A stretch of 64,000 nt of DNA, from positions 80,903,775 to 80,967,774 of the forward strand of contig CM065377.1 of assembly GCA_033060915.1 (NCBI GenBank), written 5' to 3'. This stretch comes from Euryodendron excelsum (Eukaryota > Streptophyta > Magnoliopsida > Ericales > Pentaphylacaceae). Positions 9,513 to 20,954 of this stretch are shown here, piece by piece. The first letter of the stretch is position 1, and each line of letters begins with the position of its first letter. A program made the position numbers and the translations under genes. The notes beneath the pieces were generated by a model, which saw only the letters and a program-made list of their open reading frames with translations, was not told where the DNA came from and made no database searches.

Positions 9513-12321
9513 TTCATCTAGCTTCCTATTTTCTGTTAACCCAACCATATCTTATTAACTGTCATACATTCGAAAAGATACTCTGATCACCAGTTTACTC
9601 AACCTCCATCATTTACAATTATTTATTAATTAGGAAAAGTATCAAAATATTTTATAGGAGAAATGTCGTTGATTAGCGAAAGTTCTATTCGGCCAGGGGC
9701 AATGTTTGAGTGAAGACATTTTGAAAGATTAGTATCTTTTAGTCGAAGGTCATGACCACACCAAAAAAAAAAAAAAAAAAAGAAAAATGAAAGAAAGAAA
9801 GAACACACATAATTTATGTTTACAAAATATCAGTGTTGCCGTTTTCACAAAAATTAATTACGAAGAAGAAGCACAAATTTCATTCCTTTTCGAGTGTAAA
9901 TCCAATTGCCATGACCCAAAAGGTCTAGTTGTAATCAACGGGGACCAAAGGTGACCTACCAGAACCATATACATATGTATATGGACAAGGATTTCTTAGA
10001 TTTTTTAAAAAGTTATTCTAGATTTTAAGCAACATTTATAGGATTGTCATAGTAAAAGATACTCAAATAAAAAAATATAAATATAAATATAAATATATAG
10101 ACAAAAACTATGCTGTCACATATTCAAGATAGGAGAAATTTGAAAATACTTTTCCTATGTATATATATGTATAGCTTCTCTTCCAATATAATATCTGCAT
10201 GGTCTAGCTAATCACTTGGCACTGAAAAGAATCGGAAGCAAACCTACTCAAGGGAAAGGCCGACGTGATGTCATTGGCATTAAGGCAGCATCGAAGGCCC
10301 AGAAAGCCCACAGTCCGTGCTCTCTCTCCATTATTGGTTAGCTTTTGCTGCAACTAGACATCCCACTAGCAGTCAAGTCAAATTACAGAACTGCCAACAA
10401 AACTCCACCTCTAGTCTTCTACGGGCTAAGAAGTTTTCCTCACGCCTACAAGCTAAAAACTTTCACTTAGAACATTCTATTTGTTAATGTCTGATTTGCC
10501 CTTACAAGTTAGAAATGATGACATAACCGTCCAGCTGGGAGAGACTATATACATATATATATAAGATTGCAATCTGTTTTGGACCATATATATATATATG
10601 TATGCATGCATGAGAGTACTGTGAATGATTAAATCACAATTGAATTAATTTTCAGTATAAATAATAAATGGAAGTTATGTATGTAGTTTAAATGACTTAA
10701 ACAACATTAAGTGTTAGTGTCAAATGTTATAAGCGACGCACGCTGTCACCGACATATTTTGTTCTTTCTGAGAGTTTTTCTCTCTCTTATGATATTTTTG
10801 TAATTAAAAGTAATCATGATCAATGTTTTGCTTTATCTCATTTTAATCATATGTTTTTATATAAAAATTATGTATAAGTTTTTTAATTGTATGACATTAA
10901 AAAAAAATAAAAAAAACTTAATGTTTATGGTACATGCATGCTATCCTTAGAATGTTGATGGGATGCCGTCTCTTGAATGTTTTTTAGGGTTACAATTGAA
11001 ATGACTTGCAACTTTAAACATGGGGAGGGCTTACAAGTCACTTCGTTCGAGTAATCAAACAGCAAATGACTTATCCAATCAAACCTTCGCATGAAATGCA
11101 AATATTATTCTATGAAAAATAATGCGAGAGGTACGAAAAAAAAAATATGAATCCATCTCACTGAGCTTTATTCTGTTTCAGCATATCCTCAATAACTCCC
11201 ATGACTCCATGAGGCATTTGAAGAAGAATTTATATGTGCAACAAAGTCTGTGAGCAACCTATAAGAGTGCAAACCCTATAAGAGTGTGGGTAGAAGTGCA
11301 AGTGATGCAGCTCCAGATACAGGAAGGAGAGAGAGAGAGAGGGGGTGGGGGGCATGCACGTCATTTCGAGAATATTGGAACATCGAACATGCCAGCTATA
11401 GTGGTTCGTCAAACATGCCATGCAGTTCTCAAACATTGCCTATACTCTAGCCCCACTCCCCGAACGAGAAATAATTCAGGGTGACCCGTCCTACTATTGT
11501 GCTTAAAGGTGTGATGTTGTAGTTAAATTTCGATACTTGTGATTTTTATTTTCCTGGTGAAATTTTTAAGTTTTAATATTGAAAAGTTACTCATTCATCT
11601 GTGATTATACTCAATGCCGGACGGATGGGGCGGGCGAGGCTGCTGCTCCTCCAAAATTTTTAAAATTTTCTTAACCTTGCCCACCTTTAAACAAAATATT
11701 TTTATCTTGGTACCCCTCATATAGAATCCAGGGCCTGCCACAGATAATACTTATCATTTCTTATAGAGTGTTGTCTTTTTTGTTTTTTTAAATGATAGGG
11801 TATTTAGGTTAGTTAGTACGCATCTCAATTAATTTTGAGATATGTGCAAACCTTTCGTCGCATACAAATCGAGAAATTATCAAGTTAAAAGTCATAGAGT
11901 GATTTCAAAGAGTTAATAGCACGTAAGAAATTTTGAACCTAAAATTTTAGAGGGAGTATAACCCCAAGTTTTAAGTCATTACTTAATTTAAAAGTTTAAA
12001 ATATTAAGTAAATGTCCAAATAATGTATACCAACCTTTCCAAACAGTCCCAAGTCTTATTTATCTTGAAATCCATAGACTTATTGCATCATATGAATAAA
12101 CCGTCCCAAGCACCATAACGTGCTGCAACGGTGAGACAAGTATTCTGAATAATTTGTCCTCCGTTACACGTGTTTTCACATAAGCCTTCCACCGAGTTGC
12201 CCCCCTCCCCCGGGTTTTTCGTTCCTCTCCCTCTCCCTACATTATCACTCCCATCACTCACTCCCTCGCTCTGTCTGTCACGCATTTCAATCTGTTGGCC
12301 AACTTCCAGAAGCACAAAAAA
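9513..12321. other. Intergenic DNA, including the TAC1 upstream region
   Basis: No gene is recognised between the MULE/SINE nest and TAC1. There are A runs near 9762-9781, AT repeats near 10545-10600 and a GA run near 11329. ACACGTGT, a palindromic G-box-like word, lies at 12166-12173, about 150 bases before the TAC1 start codon. A C/T-rich leader region occupies 12195-12290. Confidence 0.5.
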
Positions 12322-13206
12322 ATGAAGGTACTCTGAGATCACAAGCTCACTTGCATTTTCTCATTGTTTATACACATAATACATGACTCTTTTCAATTTT
12401 GATCTGCAGATCTTCAATTGGGTGCACAGAAAGTTTCATCACAAAGGTTTGGTTTTTCATTTTCAGTACCAAGTTCAAGGCCTTGCACATTTTCTCATTA
12501 GTATATATTCTAGCAATTATTATGATATAAATATATATGCATACATAAAAATATGTGCTTCTGCAGATGGGAAGAAGGCTGAGTTCATTACTAATGAAAC
12601 AGAGACACAAGTGCTACTTGAACATGTCAACATCGCCGACGTGCTTAACGTTTGGAGAGATGGTATTCTCACTATTGGCACATTTGGGTTTGATCCACTC
12701 AATGATTTCAATCAGAAAAATGGATGTCCAGTTTTTGAAAAAAAAGAAGAATGCGATGAAGAAGAATATGCGGTTGATAATGAATTAGATGACGAGAATG
12801 ACATGAAAGAATGCGATGAAGGAGAACTTAATCCGCTGGTGTTTACAGCATTTGGGTGCGGTTATGATGAGGGCAGTGGCTCAAAGTATGATGAAAATGC
12901 TCTGAAAATGGCCATTTATGGCAGTAGTACTGATGATCCTCTTTCTCCGAGACCTTATGAACTTGGTTTCTACTCGGAGGAGGATGGCAAGGGGAACAAG
13001 AAAAGAGAGAGAACCACACTCGCAGACTTGTTCTCCGCTGATTCTGATGTGAACATAAAGCGAGATCGCAGCAACCTCCAGCCAGATTCCATTAAGAAGC
13101 CTCATATTCATGCAAAGAAAGGCTTCTCCTTTGCCAAGAAGCTCATTCCTCGTGTTGGAGAGGATGCACGTCCGATCAAGAAACTGCAACAAGTGAGTCC
13201 ATGGCT

Positions 13207-13239
<33 letters not shown>

Positions 13240-14389
13240 CTTTGGGAGTCTCTCTGTGTGAAAGAATTCATTAAAGATGATGGTCAAACCTTTGTCTCGA
13301 TATCAGATTTTGGGCACACTTCAATTCGTGAAGGCCTTTTTTAAGTAGTTTACTATATGTCAAAACGTTCCTAGGAGATTGGAATATTGTGACATTATTG
13401 ATGAATTTTAAATGTTTTATCGAACCTACCAACTTTTTAACCAATTACTATATGTAGTTGATGAAAATGATGCTGAAGAGGAAGATCCATCCGGACTTTG
13501 AAGGAAAAATTCCGAAGAGGGAAAGTCAGGTTAAGCCTACTACTATACTCGGACTTCTTGCTGAAGAATATGGTGCCAACGAATCAGTTTCTCTTCTTCA
13601 AACTAAAGGTATTCTAATCATATTTATCATTGGTAAATGCCAAAATCCATATGAACAGTCTTTAATTACCTACAACTCGCTCGTATTTATCATTAAAAAT
13701 GGCAATTTTGGAGTCAATCTGATACTATTGATCATTTGAAAATACCATCAAATTAAAGGGTAATTTTTTATCTGCACAAAAGATAACCAAATTATCAGCA
13801 CATCAACCTGGTTCCCACTTGTTGCCTTTTAAATTACTTAATGGCACTTCATACTTGCAAAATCACCTCCCTATGAAAGATATTAAAAAGGAAAAAAAAT
13901 GTACCTCTGTTTTTCACTCACAGTAAAATCTGCTTCCTCATGTTGTTGTTGTTGTTGTTGTGGGGTTGTAGTAAGTGTTTGGTAGCTTCTTCTATTTGTA
14001 TGTGCTCCATCAACATGATATAACTAGACGAATGGTTAGGTCAGTGTGGCTGGACCAGAGAGAAGGAAGCTAGCTACCTTTGTGATAATGCTCTCTGGAT
14101 AGCGATAAATGGGTCCTCCCAGGAAATAAATGGAAGACAATTCCAACTAGAAAATGGTCGAACAATCACACATGAGTTCTTCATTATTTTAGCTGTCTTT
14201 CTTCTTCACCTTCATCATTTTTTTAAAGTCATTTTACCTTTTTGCTTTTAAAGCCAATGATCAAACAGTCATCCGTTAATCATGTCTAGTTCTGGCCCAC
14301 TATATCGCTTTTGAGGGCCGCTTATGTCTGCCACAATTTAAGAGATCATTGTCATCTACCATGCCATGGTTGTGATTTACTGACTGATG

Positions 14390-14442
<53 letters not shown>

Positions 14443-14462
14443 GTGCAGATGCTATAGTCTGA
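12322..14462 (+). CDS. TAC1: TAC1-type IGT-family protein (tiller/branch angle control)
   Basis: Five exons join in frame to 277 residues: 12322-12327, 12410-12446, 12567-13192, 13458-13608 and 14449-14462, all with GT-AG borders. The protein starts MKIFNWVHRKFHHK and carries the IGT signature WRDGILTIGTFGFDPL about 45 residues in. An acidic middle follows, then KKGFSFAKKLIPRVGED and LMKMMLKRKIHPDFEGK. It ends QTKDAIV and lacks the EAR-like C-terminal motif of LAZY/DRO relatives, as TAC1 proteins do. The two-codon first exon and four-residue last exon match the five-exon TAC1 layout. From known family members it should promote outward growth of branches. The last intron's pyrimidine tract is a CT microsatellite. 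Upstream lies an ACACGTGT word. Exon 5 is the least certain part because it is so short. Confidence 0.9.
14394..14439 (+). repeat. (CT)n microsatellite forming the 3' splice tract of TAC1 intron 4
   Basis: Forty-six bases of uninterrupted CT end nine bases before exon 5, followed by GTGGTGCAG at the acceptor. The array therefore occupies the polypyrimidine-tract position. A second, shorter CT run (about 14488-14506) lies just after the stop codon in the 3' UTR. Confidence 0.9.
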
Positions 14463-17020
14463 GCTGTGAGAAGTCTGATGTTCCTTCCTCTCTCTCTCTC
14501 TCTCTCTATTCTAGTGATTGTTGTGAAATAATTTGTTCTTAGTAAGGATCGTGTCTTCCTAGATTTTCAAGTATATGAAAACCATTGTACTCTCTGAATT
14601 TGTTTTTGTACTTCTATGGATATTGTTTTGGCATTGTTGTGTGATGAATGTTGCTTGGTTGTCATTGATTATGTTTTGGCAGGCATTGATGCATGTTTGT
14701 TTGCTCATTATTGGATAATAATACATTGTTAAGCATGATGGTGGTGCTGTGTTTAGGTAAACATAGCATTTGTAACTTCATTCCTTTTTCCTAACAACTA
14801 TTTTGTACTGTCTTTGTTATTAACAGTTGTCCATTTTAAAAAATATTCATCTATATATACAGATCCTATGTTTAGTCATTGATTTTCGCTCTCCCATCTC
14901 ATCAATCAATTCAACTTCTCTTTTCCCATTTGTTCATATCTGCCTTTTAACAAAGTCTGGTTCCACCATATTCCAATCCATAGCCAAAGAAAAATATTCC
15001 AATTCTCTGTACTTTGCAGGGGGAATGAATAATTTCTACCTTTTTTTTTTTTTTTGTTTTTTTTGTTTTTATCTCATCAAAATAACACATAAAACCACTC
15101 AAGGGCCAGCCAAAGAAGTTTATATTGCTTTTTTTTTTTTCTTTTCATATTTTGAATCTTATGTTTATCTTTTTTTGTTAATTTTCTGGTTCTTCAGATG
15201 ATTCGATTTAGGTCACGAAGAGATGATCCATGCTTTCATTCATACTTAGCTATATATGATCCTGCAGGATAGCTTAAACTACGACATATGAACGGAATCT
15301 TGGGTTGCTACTTAGTCTAATAATTAATGTGATCGTTTACGTCTTTATCAGTACCACTGGAAATGAAATAACATTCAATAGTTCTTGCGATATTATACAT
15401 CTAAATCTCCCTATTAATTAGACTGGCTTTGAGCTGTTCTTCACTATTTTGGCTAAGCCTATCAATGCAGGCTCTCACCCCATGGATATTGGAGCGTGCT
15501 GTAAATTACAGACATTGTAGCTCCAAGAACAAAAAAGAAATTCAATGGAAAAAAGAAAATTTACATTTTCATCACACATCATATTTTCCTTTCTTTGTTT
15601 TTTCTATTTATGCTTTTTTTTTCTTTTTTTTTTACAGAGGGAGGAGGGTATAAAGATAATCCATAATATTTGGAGGAATTTGACCTAAGAATAATACAAG
15701 ATTTTGAAAGATCTAGGGATCATTTGTTCGCTCTTAAGTGAAAGAAAAAAACAGACAAAAGATTTTACTATCAATTTGCCAATTAAACTTTGCTTTTAAT
15801 TCAAGTCATTTGAGTGAGTACGAATGGCCTAATTGTTAAACAATGTTATGGATCTACTATGTTATTCGAGGAGCAAATTGTACTATTCATATCTTTTGAT
15901 CAACATTAAAAATAATTTTCACAAGCTGAATATTACAAACAGTAACCTATAGGCTGCCTTTGTTTCATGGAGTAAGTTTGTGGAATTAGATTAATAATTT
16001 TGTGTCGGGCTTGTTCTGCATATAGTTGTACAAGAGGCAGCGAAAAAAATTAATATGGACAAAGCATTTTATTATGTATTAGAAGGAGAGGCACATATGT
16101 GTGCCCACACCAACTAACTTAACCCATGATGTAAGTATTTTTTAAAATCACAATAGTGATAAGCTTCACCAAATCTAGATATTAGTTTCATAATAGTATA
16201 AGAAATGGTAAATGTGTGCATTCATAACTCCCGCTAACACCATTGACCCATATACTAACATGGTGTTGGTATTTTTGAGAAACTGCAATTGTGATAGGCT
16301 TCATTAAACAGATTTTACCAAACTTTTCGATGGTTGCTTTATAAAATATATGTATATATAAATAGTGTAATATAATATAACAATAATAATAATATATATA
16401 ACAGTAAACAAGCTTCACCAAACTCTCAGGTAACCTGTTGGTCAAAGCTTGAGATTTGGAGGTTTGTTCCTCCAGGATTTCTGAGGAATAGGAAAAACAC
16501 ATGTCTCGTGATTAGTCAAAATGTACACATGTTAACAATATATATATATATATATGCTAGATTAAATAATTTCAGAAGTAGTGTGTGACAAACAATCTAA
16601 AGATTTAAAATTAGACGTTCAATTATCTTTTGCTTAATTTGCAATCTTTCCAAATTTTTATCCTTTTACCCCATCTCGCAAAACAAACAATACTTATCAG
16701 TGATCACCTGTGCAACTTGCGCATTACTAGGAGTGTAAAAGGCTTTATTTGTAATATCAAAACTAGGCAAAAGTGGTCTGAGACTCTGCAGGACAGAAAT
16801 CCCGAACAAACAAGCTCTGTTTTAGTTTGAAAGTCCATCCACTCTCTCTCTCTCTCTCTCTCTCCCTCTCTCCCCTTATAAGAGAACTTGATTCTTGTAT
16901 ATCTAAATCAAATTTCTTGCCAATTTAGCGTACTTTGATACTTCCTGTATCGAATTTAACAATTACATATCTGGGTTTGTGTTTGTTTTTCTAGGGATTG
17001 ATACTGTGTGAGCTGTAGTA
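14463..17020. other. TAC1 3' flank, intergenic DNA and cytochrome b5 leader
   Basis: No additional coding gene is recognised. Imperfectly duplicated phrases ('gataagcttcaccaaa', 'gataggcttcattaaa', 'aacaagcttcaccaaac') occur between about 16094 and 16430 and suggest a decayed repeat. A (CT)n run at about 16841-16864 followed by CTTATAAGAG, and an intron-like acceptor TTTTTCTAG ending at 16994, suggest that the cytochrome b5 leader is spliced. Confidence 0.5.
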
Positions 17021-19973
17021 ATGGCAGAGATGACTTCAAACCTGAAAGTTCACCCATTTGAGGAGGTTGCAAAGCACAATCAGAAAGGGGATTGCTGGAT
17101 TATCATCTCTGGAAAGGTCAGTTTTTGTGTCTTTCTTCTTTTTACTTATTCATGATCTGTTCCCTGTTTGTGGAAAGTTTATCAGTGTTTGGACTGATAC
17201 ATGATTTGCTATTATTTTTTCCGTCTTCTTGACATGTGGGTGGGGGTGTATGTGAATGGGGTTGCTTGGATTTAAAGATTGGATCTAAAAAGTTGAATTT
17301 GACAATCAATTAGAAATCAAGAAATGAATAAAGTCTTCAGGGTGACACTGGCACTGATTTGGTCAAAGCAATTTTTGAGATCATCCAACAAAAATCTAGG
17401 ATAAATAAAATTACGAAACAGGTTTGAAGTGAAAACAAAAAGACAAAAACAAAAGGGGCAATTCTGATAGGCTTAGGTTGGGTGCTAAATATCTATAAAT
17501 ACAGTGCTTCCAAATGCATTCCTTAGGTCTTTCTTCAGAAAACATGAGGCCAGTGATTTGATTGTGATAGACTATGATCTTGGTGCTTAGGCCAAGTTTT
17601 CAAGTTTGTTCATATGCATTTGTTTTCCTAATATACAGAATTTTAACTCTACATTTTAGGTTTTAATTGTGTAGCCTTTAGCATGGTGTCTAGACTAAAT
17701 TAAAGAAATTTTATATTTAAGACTAAATTTAAGAAACTTTTATATTTATGTTTCATTAGTTTCATCACATCTTTATATTATAACAAATTCGTACACGACA
17801 ACTTAGGTGGACATCTTTGAGGTATGGGCAACATTACACAGCCCATGAACGAATTATATGCAACCAGAATATAGACCCAAGGCCAATCCCATGGGTTGGC
17901 TTCTTGAATACCCAAGGGAGATGCAAACAGATGTGTAAAACGTGTCACGTTAATAGCAAAGACACATCTACTGTGCCACTTTGGAACATCTGTATCTATA
18001 TCTATACTATTATAAAACAACCCTTTTGGTGAAGCCTCCACTTTGGTGAGGCTATTTTTTTGTTGACAAAAATGACCCCAAGCAGGAAGTTTGTCAGCAT
18101 ACATTCAAGCACATGCAAGGGGTAATTATGTAATACCCACTAACAAACCACCCACTGCTTCCTATTTTTTCTCTCACTTGCACAAACTGGTGGCACCCGG
18201 CCCTTCTAATATTTCACTAAGTGAAGGTCTGAGTCGAGAGTCACCTTCATTTGTGCATATGGTTTCTTTGTCCATACAAGATTTGTTTTCAAACTTATTT
18301 TGAAATGGTGGAGAATTGTTGAAAATTTTTCGTAATCATTTATTTTAGTTTTTGAAACTAAACTTTTTTGAGATTCTAAATTGATTCTTAAAGAAGAAAA
18401 GAATGGATGCTTTAAATTGACATGTCCATTATATAATAACTGCACACAATTGGTGGTGTAAAAGACATCTATTTATATGAAAAGATATGTTGTTGATCCC
18501 TAAGTTTTCTTTTCAAATGAAATGATATAGTGGTTGGTGTAATAGTCATATCTATTTGTATAAAGTAATTTGGTTGTTGGAAATCCCACCTATTTATGTA
18601 GGATGTAAGGATTAAATATACCACTTCATGAAAGGGTGTAATCTACACCATTAATTTATGAAATACACAAAAATACACTAATCCAAAGAGGTGTAACCAC
18701 GAGTTGCAAATGTGTGAAAAATCATAATCCTTAAAGGGACAACAATTATGACGAGACGCCATTAAGCCTATAAATAGGCTATGCATGTGCCCATTTGAAA
18801 CACATGCAATCGAAGCAACTAAAGGCTTCTCTTATTCAAGTTCTTCCTTTTTCTTTTCTTATTTTCTACACTTATAATTTTCCTGACTGTATTTTGACCT
18901 ACTTTTGGTAGTACCCAACGTAGCTCGGGGGTCGGCACAGTTAATAGAACGGGTTATCTTGGAGGTGAATTTGCCTTAACCTGGTGCATACCAGTTTGAA
19001 TAATTGGTGGAGGTGAATATCGTCTTAAGTATAGCAATCTACTTGTGCCTTGAAGCATTATATTTGATTCCATTTCTTTCTTTTTCCACCATGTTCTCAA
19101 AAAAAATTTTTCCAACAAAATTCATTATAAAAGTGCAAGAAACAAATTTCAAAGAACCTGGAACTTGTGGGTAATGTTTTTTTAAAATGGATGGAATATG
19201 ATGGCAGAATTGTCCAAGGCATGTGCAAAATATTAATGATACAACTGTGTTTATAGTGGGGAATTCTGGGCTGCCTTTGTCGCCTCCCAGACTTTCAATC
19301 CCCATCAGACCCTATAGCTCTTGAAACCTCCTCCACACCAAAAAGAAAAAGAGATGAAGATTGAAAAAAGGACAACCTTTATTGCCAGTTTTATGTCGCT
19401 TGTTAACCATTTGAGACTTAGATTACTAAGAAAGGGCTCCATTTGGTAACTGTTGTTTAAATGTATCTCCCTTTTTAATATGACAAGTTACTGACCGGCG
19501 ATCCTAAACCTCTGTACTAGGTGTATGATGTGACCCCATTCTTGGATGATCATCCTGGAGGTGATGAAGTCTTGCTAACAGCAACTGGTAAGATTGTGAG
19601 ATGGTAGTTCACTTACCCTAGCATTATCTTCATAGAGTAGTGTTTCTCCTTTTCATGAAACTGAAAGGGCAACCACTGATATTAGTCCTAAATCAAATGT
19701 GAGTGAAATTTTGCAGGGAAAGATGCAACAGATGATTTTGAAGACGTGGGCCACAGCGATTCTGCAAGAGAGATGATGAGCGAGTACTACATTGGTGAGG
19801 TTGACAGCTCCAGTCTTCCAGCAAAAGATCAGTACAAGCCACCTCCAAAACCATCATCTGCATCTGATTCCAACCAGACTCCTGGAATTTTGTTAAAGAT
19901 ATTACAATTCATTGTGCCCCTTTTGATCTTGGGATTGGCATTTGCTTTGCGGCAATTCGGCAAAAAAGACTAG
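17021..19973 (+). CDS. CYTB5: Cytochrome b5, C-terminally membrane-anchored (ER type)
   Basis: Three exons (17021-17116, 19521-19587, 19717-19973) join in frame to 139 residues with GT-AG borders. The heme domain spans roughly residues 6-80. Axial ligands are His43 in HPGGDE and His67 in VGHS. A Pro/Ser-rich linker (about 92-106) leads to a hydrophobic helix (about 112-132) and a short polar tail RQFGKKD, the layout of a tail-anchored ER protein. Length and exon structure are normal for plant CYB5. Family members pass electrons from NAD(P)H reductases to desaturases, hydroxylases and some P450s. Intron 1 is long (2404 bp) and holds transposon-like segments. Relation to the P450 at 30315-32013 is not implied by position. 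Confidence 0.95.
18001..18180 (+). mobile_element. Helitron-like 5' terminus in cytochrome b5 intron 1
   Basis: Starting after an A at 18000, TCTATACTATTATAAAAC matches the usual plant Helitron 5' start (TC plus TATACTATTATAAA). It is followed by AAGCCTCCACTTTGGTGAGGC, a small inverted repeat also typical near such ends. No 3' terminus (hairpin followed by CTRR) was found, so the element is probably truncated and the right limit given is arbitrary. Confidence 0.45.
18420..19070 (+). mobile_element. Possible solo LTR remnant in cytochrome b5 intron 1
   Basis: The segment has an internal TATA-type promoter core (GCCTATAAATAGGC near 18770-18783), followed by a transcribed-leader-like stretch rich in CTTCTCTTATTCAAG and TTTC. 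This resembles the R-U5 part of plant LTR retrotransposons. I see no primer-binding site, second LTR or target duplication. Limits are approximate and the call is an inference from style. Confidence 0.3.
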
Positions 19974-20465
19974 GTGCAAATGACCACTTGCTTTCCTTAC
20001 TTCTTCAGGAGTGGTAAAAAGAAACTTGAAATTGGTATTGTCCCTTATTTTGTTGTTGTCCCCTATAATTTCCTATCTCTAGTTGCTTTTCTCATATATG
20101 AGTTTGGAGTTGATTAACATTAATAATATGAGGATTCTTTTCTCTTGACTAATTTCCTGTCTTTGGGTTGTCTTGTATTCTCTTGGTTTTTCTTTCGGAC
20201 AGTGGTGGTGATGGGGTTGGACAAATTTTCAGTGCATCGATTGCACAACGTGACGGCGGCTTTGATTTGAGCCAACTAAGAGGGGACTCCATACATGACC
20301 GTCTCTTAAATCACGGTGGCTGTTACGTTACAGACAGAAATCACTTATCATACCGTAGCAGTAATTTTTTAATATGATTCCGTTGCATTTCGTACTTGAA
20401 ATGGAGATGTTCCATTTCAAGCAATGAGGTGCCACCCATGCTCTCATTAATATATATATATATAT
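19974..20465. other. Cytochrome b5 3' UTR and downstream flank
   Basis: The 3' UTR of the cytochrome b5 gene should lie in the first few hundred bases. No poly(A) signal could be assigned with certainty. A (TA)n run at about 20449-20468 borders the SINE-like element that follows. Confidence 0.4.
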
Positions 20466-20594
20466 ATATTTTTGGGTAACATTGGAGCGTTGGAGGTTCA
20501 AAGCCCTGTGGAGGGGAGGCTGGGTTTAACCCCATGACCTCATGGCCTGGGTGGTGGGAGTGCCACTGCCATTGGGCTAATCTCGCTCCCCAAT
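20466..20594 (-). mobile_element. tRNA-derived SINE-like element, different family
   Basis: Read on the minus strand, GGGGAGCGAGATTAGCCCAA begins the element and contains a box-A-like TAGCCCAATGG. A box-B-like GGGGTTAAACCC follows about 45 bases later, and the element ends in AAAAATATATAT. Head, internal Pol III motifs and simple tail are those of plant SINEs. A clear target duplication was not found. Confidence 0.5.
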
Positions 20595-20954
20595 GGTATT
20601 AAATTTTAGGTTCTCATGGTTGAAGAAGTTGAATGGTCGAACGCTTTGTAATCCCTGTTAAAAGCTCCTTGGCTTCAGAAGACAATGAAAAAATCATGGA
20701 GACTCTGCTGTTGTAACTGCTATTGAGGTCAATTTCTGCTCCAAAATACACTTGATATGGAAAGTTGGTACTTTCTAATGCCAATTAAAATAAATTGTTC
20801 TCCGAGCCACCCAGCGCATTACTTCCGTTTAGTATCTTAGAAATTAAATCAGATGGCGCAAAGTGAAAACAATTTCCCAAAATTATCATCATTGCAGAAC
20901 TGGAAAGCGGCACGGAATAGAGTCATCTGCTTTTGTCTCTGTTTTTTTTTTTTG

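Noticed and set aside
13458..13739. TAC1 exon 4 read through into the intron as the protein end (KGILIIFIIGKC...)
   Set aside because: There is a good GT donor after QTK, the read-through is AT-rich intron sequence, and a short exon 5 restores a TAC1-like end.
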